Assembly (NCBI RefSeq): GCF_003731765.1
Contig: NZ_MOAL01000006.1
Span: 68,563 to 132,562 of the forward strand
DNA length: 64,000 nucleotides
DNA from: Pseudomonas chlororaphis
GTDB taxonomy: Bacteria > Pseudomonadota > Gammaproteobacteria > Pseudomonadales > Pseudomonadaceae
Direction: 5' to 3'
Shown here in pieces: positions 35,853-45,013 of the stretch (the stretch's first letter is position 1; every line of letters starts with the position of its first letter). Both the position numbers and the translations under genes were made by a program. Under the pieces are notes generated by a model. The model searched no databases and was not told the DNA's origin. It saw nothing but the letters and a program-made list of their open reading frames with translations.

Positions 35853-36358
35853 CAGGCCACGCTCAGGCAGGTGATGAAGGCACTGCGCATGTAGCGTTTG
35901 ACCGTGATCAGCGACAGATCCAGCCGAGCGGCGATCTGTGGGTAAGTCAGGCCCTCGATCTGCGACAGCAGGAACGCTTCACGGGTGGCCGCCGGCATCT
36001 CCCGCAGCAGGGCTTCGATGCGCCACAGCGCCTCCAGTATCAGCAGGCGGGTTTCCGGGCCGGGCACCTCTTCGACCGGCAGGTGCGCGATGGTTTCCAG
36101 GTACGCGCGCTCCACGTCCTGGCGCCGCCAGCGGTCCACCACCAAGCCTTTGGCAATGTGGGTCAGCAGCGCCCGGGGCTCATGACCCAGGGGCCGGGTC
36201 AGCGGTCGGCTGAGCAGGCGCAGGAAGGTGTCATGGGCCAGGTCCGCCGCATCCCAGGCATTGCCCAACTTGCGCTTGAGCCACGCCTGCAGCCAGCCGT
36301 GGTGTTCGCTATAGAGGGTGTGGATCTGTTGATTGAGGGGCGGGTCAGCGGGAGGCAT
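35852..36358 (-). CDS. FecI-type ECF sigma factor
   Basis: A 168-residue ECF sigma factor. Sigma-2: LYSEHHGWLQAWLKRKLG, AADLAHDTFLRLLSR, RALLTHIAKGLVVDRWRR. Sigma-4: LPVEEVPGPETRL linker, then MPAATREAFLLSQIEGLTYPQIA and LDLSLITVKRYM. It should activate the TonB receptor gene of this sigma-FecR-receptor operon. A palindrome resembling a Fur box lies 46-62 nt upstream, so expression probably rises on iron limitation. Confidence 0.92.
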   Translation of the reverse strand: MPPADPPLNQQIHTLYSEHHGWLQAWLKRKLGNAWDAADLAHDTFLRLLSRPLTRPLGHEPRALLTHIAKGLVVDRWRRQDVERAYLETIAHLPVEEVPGPETRLLILEALWRIEALLREMPAATREAFLLSQIEGLTYPQIAARLDLSLITVKRYMRSAFITCLSVA

Positions 36359-36403
36359 GGGGGGCTGGGACTCGGTTCGGGCATCCAGGCCTGAGCGTAA
36401 TTA

Positions 36404-36420
36404 AGAATTGATCGCATTCT
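36404..36420 (-). promoter_or_regulatory. Palindromic Fur-box-like site upstream of the FecI-type gene
   Basis: AGAAT-N7-ATTCT in an AT-rich patch (36398-36422) 46 nt upstream of the sigma gene. It agrees with about half of the Fur consensus. The rest of the 294-nt gap to the next gene on the plus strand shows no other clear element. Confidence 0.45.
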
Positions 36421-36652
36421 AGTGGCGCGGACCGAAGCCTGGCAAGCGGCACCCGTGCAGGCCTGCGGGACCGTTGATCTTCGCCGGCATTGATCATGGG
36501 TTGCGGCCCCGATGGGCATCCATTCCTGGCAAACCAATGTCGCTGGTGCGCGGTCCAGAGCGTTGGCCGAGCATGCCGCCCCCCCTGCCGTCCATGGGCA
36601 TTGTGTTATACCCTGCGAGCCCGAAATGGACCCTCAGTGAACAGGACGACAG

Positions 36653-39600
36653 ATGCTCAAATGGATTGGCAAGGTATTGGGTGGGACCGGCGCAGCGCCG
36701 GCCGAAGCGACGACCAGCGTTTGGCTGCAACGCCTGCAGACCTACCTTGCGCCCCTTGACCAGTTGCCCGAGGACGGCGGCCGGCCCGGTCTGGCCGAAG
36801 CGATCCTGACCTACGTGCGCCAGGGCGATGGCCCGCAAGTGCTGGCCGAGCTGGGGCAGCGCTACGCGGTCGCCAATTACCTCAATGTGCTGCGCGGGCA
36901 CGCCTGCCGGGTCGGCAGTCTCGGGCCGCGGCTGTATCACGATATGACCGATGTCGATCCGGCCCAGCTGCTGCGCTGGGCACGGGTGCTGGAGGCCTGC
37001 CCGGCCCATCGTTTCGGGATCGCCATGGACGACGGTTGCCATTGGCCGGAACTGCTCCTGACCCATAGCGTCGAGCTGTTTCGCGACCCCCAGACCGACG
37101 AGACGCGGATCATCCAGCGCATCAGCGCGCCCTTGATGGAAGCCCTGTTGCTGGAGGCGCACCTGCCGCCCTCGGCGCTGCTGACCGCTTGTTTCAGCGG
37201 TTCCAACGACGCCTATCGCCCGGGTTATGGCATTTACCTGGTGCCTTACATGGACGGCTATTCGCAATGGGTGCTGCGCCATGTCGAGGCGTTGCGGCCG
37301 TTGCTGCTGGCGGGTGACATGTACCTCAAGTTCCAGGTCATGAACCTGATGACCGACCTCGATCCGCCGGTGATGACCCGCATGGCCGGGGAGCTGTGTG
37401 AAATGGCCTGTGGCGGCAACAAAGAGGTGCGTGAACAGGCCGCGCCTCTGTTGCTGCACTGCCAGCGTGGCGCCCTGCAACCCTTGAGCCAGATGATCCA
37501 GGCCGGCAAGCCCGATCAGCGTGGCCATGCTTTGCGCCTGCTGTGGGCCCTGGCCAACCAGCTGGAGGATGGGGCACTGCGCGCCGAGGCCCGCGCCCTG
37601 GCCGAGGCCGACCGCGCGGCCTCGGTGCGCGGGCTGCTGGCTGAGTGGGCCGCCGAGCCTGCGGCCGAGCAGGGGCCGGTCCAGTACAGCTGTGCGGTGA
37701 TTGACTGGGCGGTGCCCATGACGCCGGAACGGGTCGAGGTGCTCGACCAACTGTGGGCGGATCTCAATGAACCGATTGAGCAATACAACCAGCACAAGAT
37801 TGAGTCCAACGCGACGTCGGCGCAGGGTAAATCCGCTGACGAGCTGGACCTGTGGCCCGTTTACAGCGCCGAGGCGCTGAGCCAGCTTAAGGCGTTCCTC
37901 GCCTCGTCGCAGGCGGTGCCGCCAGCCGGGCGTTCACTACCGGACCCGAGCGAGTATTTCTCCCGTTCGGCGCTGGAGGCGTTCGCTGACAGTGACGACT
38001 TGAGCGCAGCGATGGCGTTCAAGGTCCTGGATTTCTGCCACTTCCTGAGCAACGACGAAGGTCGCCTGAAGAACATCGCCTGCTCGACCTTTGACCGGGT
38101 GCATGAGCAGGACCCGTCTCTGAGCCTGATGGCCCTGGCCCAGAGGCTCGAAGACAGTGGTCGCAGCGGTGACGTCCTGTTGCTTGAGTGCTTTAACGGT
38201 GCCCTGGCCCAGGCGTGGGACGCCGAGGCCGTGGCGCCGTATTTTGCCTTGCACGTGGCTTGGCTGGAGCAGGCGCTGATTGACCTTGAGGTGTATTCCA
38301 CCGACTCGCTGTACCGCGGCATCGTCAAGATGACGCCGCCCCCGCCGCAGTTGGTCAGCCGCCTGTTCGAGATCGCCCTGGGCTCCAACCAGGGAGAGCG
38401 GGTCCAGGCCCAGCGTGCCCTGGAGCGGCTGCCGGGCAAAGAGGCGCACCTGATTGCCGCCCTGGGCTCAGGCAAGTCCGAGGTCAAGCTGTTGGCCACC
38501 AAATGGCTCGGCAACCTGGGCCACAAACCGGCCATCCCAGCCCTGGAGCAGGCGCTGAAAAAGGATAAGAACGATGGCGTGCGCACCGCCATGATCGAAG
38601 CCCTGGAACAGCTCGGTCAGCCGGTGGAGCAGTACCTGGACCGTCAGCAATGGGTCACGGACACCAGCAAGGCCATGGCCAAGGGCGCGCCCAAGGACCT
38701 GGCCTGGTTCCCTTGGGACGCCTTGCCCGAACTGCGTTGGGCCGACACCCAGGAGCCGGTTCCGGCCCTGGCGGCCCAAGGCCTGCTGGCCCAGGCGGTG
38801 AAGCTCAAATCGGCGCAGCCGGGGGCCTTGTTGCGGCGTTTCTGCGGGATGTTCGAACCACGCGGCCGCGAGCGTTTCGGCCAGTTCGTGCTGGACGCCT
38901 GGCTTGCTGAAGACACCCGGCCGATCCCCCTGGAAGAGGCCCGGCAGTTGGCCGAGCGCCATGCTTCAAGCACCTTGTTTTTCATCCAGCGTTACCCCGA
39001 CGACTACAAAGACAGCCCGCACCTGGGCAAGAGCCTGGAGGCGCTGACCGCGAGTTTCCTGCCGCGCTTCATGCGCCAGCCCCAAGGCTCGGCGGCCGCC
39101 AGCAAAGGCTTGCTGGCCGTGGTCGCAGCCTGTGCCGGTGCAGAGGCGGCGGCCCCGGCCGGGCGCTACCTCAAGGAGTTCTATGGCACTCGTGCCTCCC
39201 AGGGCAAGGCGCTGATCGCCATGCTGGCCTGGGTCGAGCACCCGTCCGCGACCCAGCTATTGCTGTCCATTGCCAGTCGCTTTCGCACCGCAGGCTTTCA
39301 GGAAGAAGCCATCCTGCAGGCCCGGGCCTTGGCTGAACGCAAAAACTGGACCCTGGCGGAACTGGCTGACCGCACCTTGCCGTCGGCCGGTTTCGACGAG
39401 AACGGGCTGCTGGAGCTGAGTTACGGCGAGCGAGTGTTCAGCGCCCGTTTGCTGGCCGACTTCAAGATCGAGTTGTACAACCCCGATGGCAAAAAAATTG
39501 CCGCCTTGCCCGACCCGCGTCAGGACGACGATGCCGACGAAGCCAAGGAAGCGAAGAAGCAATTCGCCAACGCCAAGAAGTCCCTGACCAGCCTCGTCAA

Positions 39601-40321
39601 GCAGCAGACCGAGCGCCTTTACGAAGCCCTGTGCACGGGTCGCGAATGGCCTTATGCCGACTGGCAGCGGTACCTCAACCAGCACCCGATCATGCGCCGG
39701 TTGTTGCAGCGCCTGGTCTGGGTGCAGGTCGAGGATGAGCAGGTGCTGGCCAGCTTCCGCCCGCTGGACGATGGCAGCCTGACCGATGTCGAGGACAACC
39801 CGCTGACCCTAGCCGACGAGGCCCGGGTGCGCCTGGCCCACGATTCGCTGTTGAGCGCCGAGGCTCTGGCCCAGTGGCAGCAGCACCTGGTGGACTATGA
39901 AGTGGCGCCGCTGTTCCAGCAGTTGGGCAAGGGCGTCTATCAATTGCCCGAAGGCCAGGGCGACGCCCATTCCATCGAGGACTTCAAGGGCCATCTGCTG
40001 GAAACCTTCGCCCTGCGCAGCCGCGCCCTGAAGCTCGGTTACACCCGGGGCGCGACCGAGGATGCCGGCTGGTTCTACACCTATGAAAAGTTCTTTGTCA
40101 GCCTCGGGCTGTCGGCCGACATCCGCTTTACCGGCAACCCGCTGCCCGAGAGCAATCGCACCGTGGCCCTGGTGGACCTGACCTTCTACAGCGAGGGTTA
40201 CAGCCTGCCGCTGGCCGAGGTACCGACCATCCTGCTGTCCGAGTGCTACAACGACCTGCGCTTGATCGCCGCCCAGGGCACAGGTTTCGACCCCGACTGG
40301 GAAAAGAAAAGTGAATATTGA
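36653..40321 (+). CDS. yehI: Large DUF4132/HEAT-repeat protein, YehI (MolR) family
   Basis: A 1222-residue soluble protein with no signal peptide or membrane segment. Helical HEAT-like repeats fill the middle (for example LLATKWLGNLGHKPAIPALEQALKKD, read as LLATKWLGNLG and IPALEQALKKD, about 606-635). The C-terminal DUF4132 domain includes LADEARVRLAHDSLL, LKLGYTRGATEDAGWFYTYE and LPLAEVPTILLSECYNDL (about 1050-1210). E. coli YehI (about 1210 aa, formerly MolR) has the same architecture. It is the first gene of a five-gene set with an AAA+ ATPase, DUF5682, vWA and SWIM proteins. Biochemical function is unknown; a scaffold or client-binding role is a guess. Start is ATG 36653 with AGGA upstream. 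Confidence 0.85.
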   Translation: MLKWIGKVLGGTGAAPAEATTSVWLQRLQTYLAPLDQLPEDGGRPGLAEAILTYVRQGDGPQVLAELGQRYAVANYLNVLRGHACRVGSLGPRLYHDMTDVDPAQLLRWARVLEACPAHRFGIAMDDGCHWPELLLTHSVELFRDPQTDETRIIQRISAPLMEALLLEAHLPPSALLTACFSGSNDAYRPGYGIYLVPYMDGYSQWVLRHVEALRPLLLAGDMYLKFQVMNLMTDLDPPVMTRMAGELCEMACGGNKEVREQAAPLLLHCQRGALQPLSQMIQAGKPDQRGHALRLLWALANQLEDGALRAEARALAEADRAASVRGLLAEWAAEPAAEQGPVQYSCAVIDWAVPMTPERVEVLDQLWADLNEPIEQYNQHKIESNATSAQGKSADELDLWPVYSAEALSQLKAFLASSQAVPPAGRSLPDPSEYFSRSALEAFADSDDLSAAMAFKVLDFCHFLSNDEGRLKNIACSTFDRVHEQDPSLSLMALAQRLEDSGRSGDVLLLECFNGALAQAWDAEAVAPYFALHVAWLEQALIDLEVYSTDSLYRGIVKMTPPPPQLVSRLFEIALGSNQGERVQAQRALERLPGKEAHLIAALGSGKSEVKLLATKWLGNLGHKPAIPALEQALKKDKNDGVRTAMIEALEQLGQPVEQYLDRQQWVTDTSKAMAKGAPKDLAWFPWDALPELRWADTQEPVPALAAQGLLAQAVKLKSAQPGALLRRFCGMFEPRGRERFGQFVLDAWLAEDTRPIPLEEARQLAERHASSTLFFIQRYPDDYKDSPHLGKSLEALTASFLPRFMRQPQGSAAASKGLLAVVAACAGAEAAAPAGRYLKEFYGTRASQGKALIAMLAWVEHPSATQLLLSIASRFRTAGFQEEAILQARALAERKNWTLAELADRTLPSAGFDENGLLELSYGERVFSARLLADFKIELYNPDGKKIAALPDPRQDDDADEAKEAKKQFANAKKSLTSLVKQQTERLYEALCTGREWPYADWQRYLNQHPIMRRLLQRLVWVQVEDEQVLASFRPLDDGSLTDVEDNPLTLADEARVRLAHDSLLSAEALAQWQQHLVDYEVAPLFQQLGKGVYQLPEGQGDAHSIEDFKGHLLETFALRSRALKLGYTRGATEDAGWFYTYEKFFVSLGLSADIRFTGNPLPESNRTVALVDLTFYSEGYSLPLAEVPTILLSECYNDLRLIAAQGTGFDPDWEKKSEY

Positions 40322-40342
40322 TGCCGTAGAGGAATCGCGCCC

Positions 40343-41443
40343 ATGACCCCAGCGTCCGCCTCCCTGCTCAAGGCCCCGGCCGAGCAGGCCCACGCTGCCG
40401 AGCTGGCGCGCCTGCAACAGCACGACCGCGGGCCACGCCCCCAGGGTTGGCGCCTGTCACCCCGGGCGGTGCGCAGCTTCATCCTCGGTGACGGGGCGCT
40501 GCAGGTGCGGCGTAAGTTCTACGGCGACGACGCGCTGATCGACCGCTGCATTGTGACCCTGATGAGCAACCGCGGGCTGATGCTGGTGGGCGAGCCGGGC
40601 ACCGCCAAGTCGATGCTCTCCGAGCTGCTGGCGGCGGCCATTTGCGGGCAGTCCTTGTGCACCGTGCAGGGCACCGCCGGGACCACTGAAGAACAGATTC
40701 GCTACTCCTGGAACTACGCCTTGCTGCTGGCCGAAGGCCCGACCCCGCGAGCCTTGGTGCGTGGCCCGATGTACGAGGCCATGGGCAGTGGCAGCCTGTG
40801 TCGGATCGAGGAAATCACCCGCATGCAGCCCGAGATCCAGGACAGCCTGATTAGCCTGCTCTCGGACAAGGTGCTGCACGTGCCGGAACTCAAGGGCGAA
40901 GAGGCCACGGTGTTTGCCGCCCCGGGGTTCAATGTCCTGGCCACCGCCAACCTGCGAGACCGAGGGGTGCATGAGATGTCCAGCGCCCTCAAGCGCCGCT
41001 TCAACTTTGAAACGGTGCGCCCCATCAGCGACCGGCGCCTGGAAAGCCAACTGGTGCGCGAGCAGACCGAAGCCCTGTTGCAGCAGGCCCAAGTCAAGGT
41101 CGACTTCAGCCCCGACGTACTTGAACTGTTGGTGACCGCCTTCAACGACCTGCGCCACGGCGCCACCGCCGAAGGCACGGTGCTGGAGAAACCGACGGCA
41201 GTGATGTCGGCCGCCGAGGCGGTGGCGGTGGGCTATGCGGCGAGCCTGGATGCCCATTACTTTGGCAACGGCGTAGTCGGCGGCGAGCATATTGCCCGGC
41301 AATTGATCGGCACCGTGCTCAAGGACAACCCCGAAGACGGCGGCAAGCTGCGCCACTACTTCGACGTGGTGGTGCGCCAGCGTGCCCAGCGTCAGCCGCA
41401 ATGGCAGCGGGTGCTTGAGGCGCGGCGTGAGCTGGATCGCTGA
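40343..41443 (+). CDS. yehL: MoxR-type AAA+ ATPase, YehL family
   Basis: A 366-residue AAA+ ATPase. Walker A is GEPGTAKSML (about residues 83-92). The Walker B region reads SLCRIEEITRMQ, with Glu-Glu where MoxR proteins usually have Asp-Glu. Sensor 1 is FNVLATANLRDRG, and the arginine segment ALKRRFNFETV follows. MoxR-family ATPases work as chaperone-like machines with vWA-domain partners, for example in cofactor or complex assembly, and such a partner is two genes downstream. The gene starts 21 nt after yehI, with GAGGAA as binding site, and its end overlaps the next gene by 17 nt. Confidence 0.9.
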   Translation: MTPASASLLKAPAEQAHAAELARLQQHDRGPRPQGWRLSPRAVRSFILGDGALQVRRKFYGDDALIDRCIVTLMSNRGLMLVGEPGTAKSMLSELLAAAICGQSLCTVQGTAGTTEEQIRYSWNYALLLAEGPTPRALVRGPMYEAMGSGSLCRIEEITRMQPEIQDSLISLLSDKVLHVPELKGEEATVFAAPGFNVLATANLRDRGVHEMSSALKRRFNFETVRPISDRRLESQLVREQTEALLQQAQVKVDFSPDVLELLVTAFNDLRHGATAEGTVLEKPTAVMSAAEAVAVGYAASLDAHYFGNGVVGGEHIARQLIGTVLKDNPEDGGKLRHYFDVVVRQRAQRQPQWQRVLEARRELDR

Positions 41444-43883
41444 CACGGCTCTGGCCGGCACCGAGCTAGACAGTGCCAGCCTGCGCGCCCTGGGCCAGAG
41501 CCTGGTCAGTGATGAGCTGATTGTGTTCGCCGTGCGCCACCACAGCCCCGGCTGTGCCTGGCAATTGCAGCAGTTGTTCGCCAGCCACCCGCCGAGCGTG
41601 GTGCTGGTGGAAGGGCCGCAATCCTTCAGCCCGTTGCTGCCGTTGCTGGTGCACCCCGAGGCGCAGATGCCCCTGGCGATCTACACCTACGCCGTGGGCG
41701 GCGCAACGGCCGATTCGCGGCGGGCGGCCTATTACCCGTTCTGTGATTATTCGCCGGAGTTGGTGGCGCTGCGCGCTGCCGCCGCACAAGGCATTCCGGC
41801 GCGCTTTATCGACCTCGACTTCGCCGAACAATGTGCGCTGGAGGCGACGCCGGCCGAGGCCGAGCCCGGCCAGGACTCGCTGCTCGACGAAGGCCATTAC
41901 CGTCGCAGCGAACACTTGCAGCGTCTGGCCAGCCAACTGGGCTGTCGCGACCATGAAGAACTCTGGGAACACCTGTTCGAAGTACCGGCCACCCGTGGCG
42001 ACTGGCCCGAACACCTGACCCGGGTCGCGGCTTACTGCCAACTGGCGCGCCTGGATTGCCGCCCCGACGAGCTGCACGCCGACGGCACCCTGGCCCGGGA
42101 AGCGGAGATGGCCTGGCATATCCAGCAGGCCCTGGCCGCCCGACGCCCGGGGGACGGGCCGGTGCTGGCCGTGGTGGGTGGCTTGCACGCAGTGGCGATG
42201 CCGGGCTTGCTGGCTGCCGCTGTCGAACGCCCGAACATCCGCCGCGAAGGGCTGATCGATGAAGCCAGTGCGTTGATCCGCTACAGCTTCGACCGCCTGG
42301 AGCGCCTCAATGGTTATGCCGCAGGCATGACCGCGCCGGCCTGGCATCAGCGGCTGTGGCAGGCCCAGCTCAAGCACTCATCGCGCAGCGCCCAGGCGCC
42401 GGCCCGGCCACGGCAAGAGGCGGCCCTGGACCTGTTGTTCGAGGTCGTGGAAGCACTCCGGGAGAAGGGCCTGGCGCTGCCGCTGCCGACCCTCACGGCG
42501 GCCTACGAACAGATGTTGCGCCTGGCCACCTTGCGTGACCGCGATGCGCCGATCCGGGTGGACGTCGAGGACGCCATCCTCAGTTGCTTTATCCAGGGCG
42601 ATGCCGACGCCGACGGGGCCTGGGTACGCCAGGTGGCCACGGCCTGCTTCACCGGCCAGGCGTTGGGCCGGGTGCCGCCCGGCGCCGGCACGCCGCCCCT
42701 GGTCAAGGATGTGGAATACCGCGCACGTCGCCAGCGTTTGAAACTCCACGATTCGCAGCCGCGGCGGGTGGTGCTGGACCTGTACCGGCGCGCCGATCAT
42801 CGGCGCACCAGCCAGTTGCTGCATGGCCTGCAGTTGCTGGGCATTCCGTTCGCCTGGCGTACCGGCGGCCCGGACTTTGTCAGCGGCCAGGGTCTGCACC
42901 TGCTTCAGGAACACTGGCAGTACGCCTGGTCAGCCGGCACCGAAGGTGCACTGGTGGAGGCGTCGATCTACGGCGTGAACCTGCCGCAAGCAGTGGCCAC
43001 TCGTTTTGCCATGCGCTTGGAGCAGCAGGCTGCGGCGGACGTGGCCGACGCCCGAGGCGCTGCGGCCTTGCTGGTGCAGGCCTGTGTGCTGGGGCTGCAT
43101 GAGCAGGTGGCGGTCCCCTTGCAGCGCCTGGGCCAGGCCATCGGCGCGGACCCGGTATTTGCCTCGCTGGTGGCGGCCAGCACCAGCCTCGCGTTGCTGC
43201 TGGAGTCCCGCGAGCCGCTGCAGGCGTCACATCTGCCGGGCTTGGCGGATTTGCTGTGCAGCGCCTATCAGCGCGCCACGTACCTGGGCGCCCAAGGCGT
43301 GGGTGAGGCGGATGCCTTGGGCCATATCGGCTGCCTGGTGCAATTGCGCGAGCTGCTGGCCGGGACCACCGGGGTGGAACTGGATGGGCAGTTGTACTGG
43401 GCCATGGTCAGCCAGTTGCACCAGCAGCCCAACCGGTTGCTGCGCGGGGCCTGTGCCGGCTTGCTGTACCTGGCCGGGCGCCTGGACGAAGCCCGGTTGG
43501 CCAGTGAGTTGGCCGGGCACCTGCACGGCCAGCGGCAACCCAAGGAGGCGGTGGCCTACCTGCGCGGGCTGTTGTCCACCGCCCGCGAAAGCGCCTGGCA
43601 GATTCCCAGCCTGTTGGAGGTGCTGGACCGCTTGCTCAATCAGTGGGGCGAGGCGCAGTTTGTCGCCTGCCTGCCGGAACTGCGCCTGGCCTTTGCCGAA
43701 ATGACCCCCCGTGAAACCGACCGTATCGCCCGACAGGTCGCGAGCCTGCACGGTGCCGAGGACCTGGGGCGGCTGCGCCACGGGGCGCTGCGGGCCGAGC
43801 AGGTCCAGGCCAACCTGCGCCTGTCGCAAAGCCTGGCCCTGGTGCTGCAGGCAGACGGTCTCGACGCCTGGGTGACGCCATGA
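41427..43883 (+). CDS. yehM: DUF5682 family protein, YehM type
   Basis: An 818-residue soluble protein. The N-terminal region (about 20-330) looks like the DUF5682/TraB-like fold, with FAVRHHSPGCAWQLQQLF, VVLVEGPQSFSPLL, PLAIYTYAVGG, RYIDLDF-like ARFIDLDFAEQ and LAVVGGLHAVAMPGLL; the His-His and Glu-Gly pairs are its most striking polar residues. The rest is alpha-helical, with no recognised catalytic motif. I chose GTG at 41427, with GAGG 8 nt upstream and 17-nt overlap with yehL; an in-frame ATG at 41382 would overlap more. Homologous to E. coli YehM. Activity is unknown. Confidence 0.82.
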   Translation: MSWIADTALAGTELDSASLRALGQSLVSDELIVFAVRHHSPGCAWQLQQLFASHPPSVVLVEGPQSFSPLLPLLVHPEAQMPLAIYTYAVGGATADSRRAAYYPFCDYSPELVALRAAAAQGIPARFIDLDFAEQCALEATPAEAEPGQDSLLDEGHYRRSEHLQRLASQLGCRDHEELWEHLFEVPATRGDWPEHLTRVAAYCQLARLDCRPDELHADGTLAREAEMAWHIQQALAARRPGDGPVLAVVGGLHAVAMPGLLAAAVERPNIRREGLIDEASALIRYSFDRLERLNGYAAGMTAPAWHQRLWQAQLKHSSRSAQAPARPRQEAALDLLFEVVEALREKGLALPLPTLTAAYEQMLRLATLRDRDAPIRVDVEDAILSCFIQGDADADGAWVRQVATACFTGQALGRVPPGAGTPPLVKDVEYRARRQRLKLHDSQPRRVVLDLYRRADHRRTSQLLHGLQLLGIPFAWRTGGPDFVSGQGLHLLQEHWQYAWSAGTEGALVEASIYGVNLPQAVATRFAMRLEQQAAADVADARGAAALLVQACVLGLHEQVAVPLQRLGQAIGADPVFASLVAASTSLALLLESREPLQASHLPGLADLLCSAYQRATYLGAQGVGEADALGHIGCLVQLRELLAGTTGVELDGQLYWAMVSQLHQQPNRLLRGACAGLLYLAGRLDEARLASELAGHLHGQRQPKEAVAYLRGLLSTARESAWQIPSLLEVLDRLLNQWGEAQFVACLPELRLAFAEMTPRETDRIARQVASLHGAEDLGRLRHGALRAEQVQANLRLSQSLALVLQADGLDAWVTP

Positions 43884-45013
43884 CGCCTTTGGAACGCTGG
43901 CGCCTGGTGCTGGGCCAATACGCGGACAAACCCCTGCGCGATGCAGCCGGCGGGGCGGGCCTGGAAGGCCGGGCGGCGCGCATGGACGTGGCCTTGGAAT
44001 ACCTTTACGGCCGCGAATACCAGGGTCGGGGCCTGCGTGAAGAGGCCCGGTCCGGCTCCCTCGACCCCACGCAATTGACCCTGGTGACCTGGCTTGGCGA
44101 GGTACGCGAGCTGTTCCCCGTGGACACCGTGGAGGTGATCGAGCAGCACGCCCTGGACCGCTACGGCCTGACCGAACTGGTCACCGACCCCCAGGCCCTG
44201 GAGCGCCTGGAACCCAATCAACAGTTGCTGCGCACCTTGCTCGCCTTGCGCGGGCACTTGCAGGGCGATGTGCTGCTGTTGGTGCGGCGGATCATCCGCC
44301 AAGTGGTGGAAGAAATTCGCCAGCAACTGGAACCGCAGGTGCGTCAGGTGCTGTCCGGGCGCCTCAACCGTCAGCGCCATTCGCCCATGGCGGTTGCCCG
44401 CAACTTCGATGCCCTGGGCACCGTGCGGCGCAACCTCAAGCATTACGACGTCGAGCGTCAGCGGCTGGTGGTGGAGAAGCTGTACTTTTTCCAGCGCAAC
44501 AGCCGGCGGTTGCCCTGGGACATCATCCTCTGCGTGGACCAGAGCGCGAGCATGGCCGACTCGGTGATCCACAGCGCAGTGCTGGCCGGCATCCTCGTCG
44601 GGCTGCCGGCGCTGCGGGTCAAGATCGTGGTGTTCGACACCCAGGTGGTGGACCTCAGCCAGTACGTCGATGACCCGGTGGAAACCCTGATGCGTGTGCA
44701 ACTGGGCGGCGGCACCGACATCGGCCAGGCCCTGCGCTATTGCAGCCAGTTGCTGGAAAACCCCCAGCGCACGGTGCTGGTGCTGGTGCTGGTCAGTGAC
44801 TTCTATGAAGGGGCCTCGCCCAACGAGCTGCTGCGCACCGTCAAGCAACTGGCCGAAGCCCGGGTCACCCTGCTGGGGCTGGCGGCCCTGGACGATCAGG
44901 CCAACCCCGATTACGACCGCCAGATGGCCACCCGCCTCGCGGCCTGTGGCATGCAGGTCGCTGCCCTGAGCCCCCGGCGCTTGGCCCATTGGTTACTTCA
45001 GGTGATTTCATGA
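43880..45013 (+). CDS. yehP: von Willebrand factor A (MIDAS) protein, YehP/CoxE type
   Basis: A 377-residue protein. The N-terminal half is helical (VLLLVRRIIRQVVEEIRQQLE). The C-terminal vWA domain (about 210-375) has an intact metal-ion-dependent adhesion site: DQSAS in IILCVDQSASMADS, Thr in GGGTDIGQAL, and Asp in VSDFYEG. vWA proteins of this CoxE-like type pair with MoxR ATPases and recruit or pull on targets. Start and previous stop overlap as ATGA, and the same overlap occurs at its own end. Homologous to E. coli YehP (about 378 aa). Confidence 0.88.
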   Translation: MTPLERWRLVLGQYADKPLRDAAGGAGLEGRAARMDVALEYLYGREYQGRGLREEARSGSLDPTQLTLVTWLGEVRELFPVDTVEVIEQHALDRYGLTELVTDPQALERLEPNQQLLRTLLALRGHLQGDVLLLVRRIIRQVVEEIRQQLEPQVRQVLSGRLNRQRHSPMAVARNFDALGTVRRNLKHYDVERQRLVVEKLYFFQRNSRRLPWDIILCVDQSASMADSVIHSAVLAGILVGLPALRVKIVVFDTQVVDLSQYVDDPVETLMRVQLGGGTDIGQALRYCSQLLENPQRTVLVLVLVSDFYEGASPNELLRTVKQLAEARVTLLGLAALDDQANPDYDRQMATRLAACGMQVAALSPRRLAHWLLQVIS

